Of a stretch of DNA of 64,000 nucleotides, positions 61,389 through 64,000 are shown one piece after another (position 1 is the stretch's first letter; each line of letters starts with the position of its first letter). Location: the NCBI RefSeq assembly GCF_026151205.1, contig NC_087081.1, forward strand, positions 8,675,246 through 8,739,245. The letters are read 5' to 3'. Source of the stretch: Bolinopsis microptera (taxonomy: Eukaryota > Ctenophora > Tentaculata > Lobata > Bolinopsidae). The notes beneath the pieces are model-generated. The model saw nothing but the letters and a program-made list of their open reading frames with translations, was not told the DNA's origin and made no database searches. The translations under genes were made by a program, and so were the position numbers.

Positions 61389-64000
61389 CTGACTTACTGA
61401 CTTAAGTCGGCTTCTTGGTCCGAGCAACTACAATTCCTCGCCACACGTCGCGGTCAAGCATAACAGATCTTATCTCTTCAACACAGGAAAGGCTGGTGTC
61501 CTTCTTTAGCATGTCCAGAAACGTAAGGTGGGGCCTCCCCGGTCTCCTGTATCCATGCTGAGGGTCCCAGAACAGAAGTTGGTTTGCCAGAAGGTCGTCA
61601 TGCCTGGCTACATGTCCAGCCAGTCTCATTCTTCTGGAGGCTATCATCGCTGATGGCTTGGGGATGTTGCCGTATAAATCACTGTTGTTGATGATTTGTG
61701 GCCAACGTATGTTCAAGGCCATCCGGAGCATTCTAGTGTAGCATCCATTGATCCGCTTAGTCATGGATTGGCTTATCGTCCAAGCTTCAGAGCCGTACAG
61801 GAGTACGGGCTCAACCGTTGCTCGAAAGACACGGATCTTTAAGTCCCTGCGCATTCCAGACTTCCAGGTTGTCTTTAACTGATGACAGGCCCCCCATGCC
61901 TTTGCTTTCCTAACATCAAAGTCCTTCTCCGCACTCATTATTCTGCTTCCAAGGTAGACAAAGTCATCTACTTGCTCTATCTCCTGCCCACTTGCTGCTT
62001 TAATGACGGTAGAGTCAGACTCAGAGAGATTGACTCTGATGTACTTCGTCTTACTCTCGTTGAGGTGCAGTCCAACGGAGTTAGCAGCCAGCTCCACACT
62101 GAGGAGAAGATCTTGCGCTTGCTCTGCGGTGTCTGTTGTCAGTGCAAGATCGTCAGCAAAGTCGACATCTGTCATCTTAACTGCTGGGTATCTCCTGCTT
62201 CTTCTGGGGTTGACAGTGAAGCCCAGATCTTTGCCTCTAAGTGCTGTTGTCATCACATAGTCAATGACAATCACGAAGAGGTAGGGCGCCAGTGTATCTC
62301 CCTGCATAACTCCAGCAAGTATAAGGAAAGCTTCAGTCAGACCATCCTCCGTGATGACTCGTGCCATGGTGTCCTTGTACATAGCATCTATCAGCCTAAC
62401 AATGGGCTCTGGTATCCCATATGCCAGGAGTATCTTCATCAATATACCCCTATGAATGCTATCAAAGGCCTTCTTAAAATCGATGAACAAGAGAAGGGCG
62501 GTCAGGTTTTTGTCTCTAGCCCCCTCCAAGATCCTCCTTAGACACAGAATGTGGCTGGTGGTACTGCGTCCCTCCCGAAATCCGTTTTGATTGATCCTCA
62601 GGATTTTCTCCATCGCTGGTTTGATTCTGTTAAGGATCATACGATTCAGGGTCTTACTAACAATGGACGTAAGAGCGATTCCTCTGTAGTTATCCACTTT
62701 AGTTAGATTTCCTTTCTTTGGCACAGGCACGATGTTGAGTTGCCGCCATTGATCAGGGATTTTTCCATCAACCAGAGCGCTGTTACAGAACTCTAGAATC
62801 AGGTCGTCCATGTCCACTCTTTTGAGAATCTCTGGAGCTATGCCATCATCACCATAGGCCTTACCCTCCTTGATCTGCTTCCTCGCCTCCGCTAACTCCT
62901 CCCTGCAAAACAGACCAGTCTCTATATCCTGCTGGGGGTGGATGGTTTGGATAACTATTTCCTGGTCAGGTACAGATGGTGGTTGACCCAGGAGCTTAGT
63001 GAAGTGGTCCTTCCAGCTCTTCAATCTCCCCTCTGCACTACCTCCATCAACCAGGCTGCATGGCTTGCTTTTCCTGCCATTTATGTCATTAATAAGGTCC
63101 CAACTTTCCTTATTCTTGCACCTGTCAGCAGCATCCTCAGCCCGCCTGATCCGAGAAACAAGAGTCTCCTCCTCAACCTCTTTGTAGCTCACTGCAAGTG
63201 CATCCTTGCACTCCTTAACTACCTCTCTACTCTTCTCTGTAGGATTCTCATGATATGCGTCTTTGGCCTGAAACAGAGTTCTCCTCCTCTCCGATACCCT
63301 AGGATCTTGGGAGGGGTTGTTACGTTGTCTTCTTGGGATGGGCTTAAGCAACTTATGATTGGTTGCTTTCACGGCATCCATAAGCTTTCCGTACTGGATC
63401 GTGGGATCGTTCTGCTCACTAGATTCTTCCTCCAGTAGCATAGAGAATCTGTTTTTCACCTCCACAGAATACAAGGCTTGCAACTCCTTATTCTCTTTGA
63501 GCAGTCTGTAGTCATATCTTACTACTCTAGGTGCATTCTGGCACTTTCGCAGGCTGAGTTTGACTGAACTAACTACTAGACGGTGGTCCGACCCAAGAGA
63601 GTTAAAAGAATTGGAGACAACAGTGTCCTTGACTGAGTTACGCCACTTCTTCCTTATCAGGATGTAATCAATCTGACTCTTGCTCAGTGTTCCGTCAGAG
63701 AGATACGTCCATAGTTTACTGGGACGTTTCTGGAATCGGTGGTTAGTTGCCTCAAGGTTTCCCTCCAACAAAGTATCCCTGAGAAGCGATCCGTTTCTGT
63801 TGGATACTCGATGCCAGTACCAACCTGAATCCTCCTCATTCAATCTGCTAAGATGGGCGTTAAGATCACCAACAACCATTAGCAGATGATGGGCTGGCAC
63901 CTCTCCTAATGCAGATCTTAGTCCCTCGTGAAAGTCCTCTGCCTCTTCATTTGATGCTGCTTCAGTGGGACTGTACACCGTTATTACTGTAAGCCGTGGG
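61389..64000 (-). mobile_element. RTE-type non-LTR retrotransposon (5' end off window)
   Basis: The ORF stops at 61402 and the element ends a few bases later in GTCAGTAAGTCAGTAATG, a short tandem repeat with almost no 3' UTR. RTE elements typically have very short 3' UTRs ending in simple repeats. The upstream end is outside the window. Confidence 0.85.
61402..64000 (-). CDS. RTE endonuclease-reverse transcriptase, C-terminal ~865 residues
   Basis: Open from the window edge to a TAA at 61402 without a break; the first Met in view, at 63978, is probably internal. First about 150 residues are the C-terminal half of an AP-type endonuclease: VVGDLNAHLS (G-D-x-N), SQIDYILIRKKW and LGSDHRLVV (S-D-H catalytic block). 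Reverse transcriptase: PVPKKGNLTKVDNYRGIALT, INQNGFREGRST, LLLFIDFKKAFDSIHR (motif A), GVMQGDTLAPYLF (motif B), DVDFADDLALT (motif C). The C-terminal RTE-type domain reads LYGSEAWTISQSMTKRINGC and RMRLAGHVARHDD. All RT catalytic aspartates are present, so it may be recently active. Confidence 0.92.
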   Translation of the reverse strand, partial: PRLTVITVYSPTEAASNEEAEDFHEGLRSALGEVPAHHLLMVVGDLNAHLSRLNEEDSGWYWHRVSNRNGSLLRDTLLEGNLEATNHRFQKRPSKLWTYLSDGTLSKSQIDYILIRKKWRNSVKDTVVSNSFNSLGSDHRLVVSSVKLSLRKCQNAPRVVRYDYRLLKENKELQALYSVEVKNRFSMLLEEESSEQNDPTIQYGKLMDAVKATNHKLLKPIPRRQRNNPSQDPRVSERRRTLFQAKDAYHENPTEKSREVVKECKDALAVSYKEVEEETLVSRIRRAEDAADRCKNKESWDLINDINGRKSKPCSLVDGGSAEGRLKSWKDHFTKLLGQPPSVPDQEIVIQTIHPQQDIETGLFCREELAEARKQIKEGKAYGDDGIAPEILKRVDMDDLILEFCNSALVDGKIPDQWRQLNIVPVPKKGNLTKVDNYRGIALTSIVSKTLNRMILNRIKPAMEKILRINQNGFREGRSTTSHILCLRRILEGARDKNLTALLLFIDFKKAFDSIHRGILMKILLAYGIPEPIVRLIDAMYKDTMARVITEDGLTEAFLILAGVMQGDTLAPYLFVIVIDYVMTTALRGKDLGFTVNPRRSRRYPAVKMTDVDFADDLALTTDTAEQAQDLLLSVELAANSVGLHLNESKTKYIRVNLSESDSTVIKAASGQEIEQVDDFVYLGSRIMSAEKDFDVRKAKAWGACHQLKTTWKSGMRRDLKIRVFRATVEPVLLYGSEAWTISQSMTKRINGCYTRMLRMALNIRWPQIINNSDLYGNIPKPSAMIASRRMRLAGHVARHDDLLANQLLFWDPQHGYRRPGRPHLTFLDMLKKDTSLSCVEEIRSVMLDRDVWRGIVVARTKKPT

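Overview
This is eukaryotic, AT-rich animal DNA. Its genes have many short exons with GT-AG introns. It encodes secreted or extracellular immunoglobulin-like (Ig) and PAN/apple domains, a fragment of a leucine-rich-repeat-type GPCR (LGR) and a GT43 glucuronyltransferase. It also carries RTE, R2-like, MULE, hAT, piggyBac-like and SINE repeats. A marine invertebrate, possibly a cnidarian or another early-branching animal, fits best; the species cannot be told from the sequence alone. Region 1 (about 0.4-17.8 kb, + strand) is part of a large Ig-domain gene. I could chain 19 exons with consistent intron phase (about 649 residues, seven Ig domains), and the gene enters the window already in progress. 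Only two of the seven domains keep both canonical disulfide cysteines. A 6.8-kb intron holds a GT43 gene fragment on the opposite strand, a 2.6-kb piggyBac-like foldback element and several minisatellites. Region 2 (18-23.7 kb, - strand) is a tandem family of small secreted PLAT-like proteins: one intact gene, one 5' fragment and one frameshifted pseudogene. A 1.08-kb MULE lies in one unit, and the paralogous unit keeps the empty site. Region 3 (23.7-31.2 kb, - strand) is a complete 12-exon gene for a secreted 416-residue protein with five PAN/apple-like modules, from TATA box and signal peptide to stop codon and poly(A) signal. One intron carries a palindrome of about 3 kb and another a 600-bp foldback. 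Region 4 (31-53 kb) is a graveyard of mobile DNA: a hAT MITE with a perfect 8-bp target duplication, a tandem pair of units with tRNA-like hairpins, and three copies of an unknown repeat (here 'repeat A'). Two repeat A copies are split at the same position by an R2-like (restriction-like-endonuclease) retrotransposon; one of these copies has an inverted 5' end and the other contains a nested tRNA-derived SINE. Region 5 (52-60 kb) holds an LGR-type GPCR fragment broken by frameshifts, then about 4 kb of sequence that looks like poor base calling. Two further Ig exons (53.6 and 60.0 kb) have compatible phase and could be downstream exons of the Ig gene, which would make regions 2-4 the contents of a giant intron. 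Region 6 (61.4 kb to the end, - strand) is a nearly intact RTE-type retrotransposon ORF that continues off the window. The most striking pattern is that tandem repeat arrays in both host genes are built from, or start exactly at, splice junctions. One array is about 44 copies of a 25-bp unit whose last copy is the 3' splice site of the next exon. Another is eight copies of a 42-bp unit containing a 3' splice site plus the first 22 nt of an exon. Others are arrays of 5' splice sites following exons. I do not know a named system for this and regard it as the best candidate for something undescribed.
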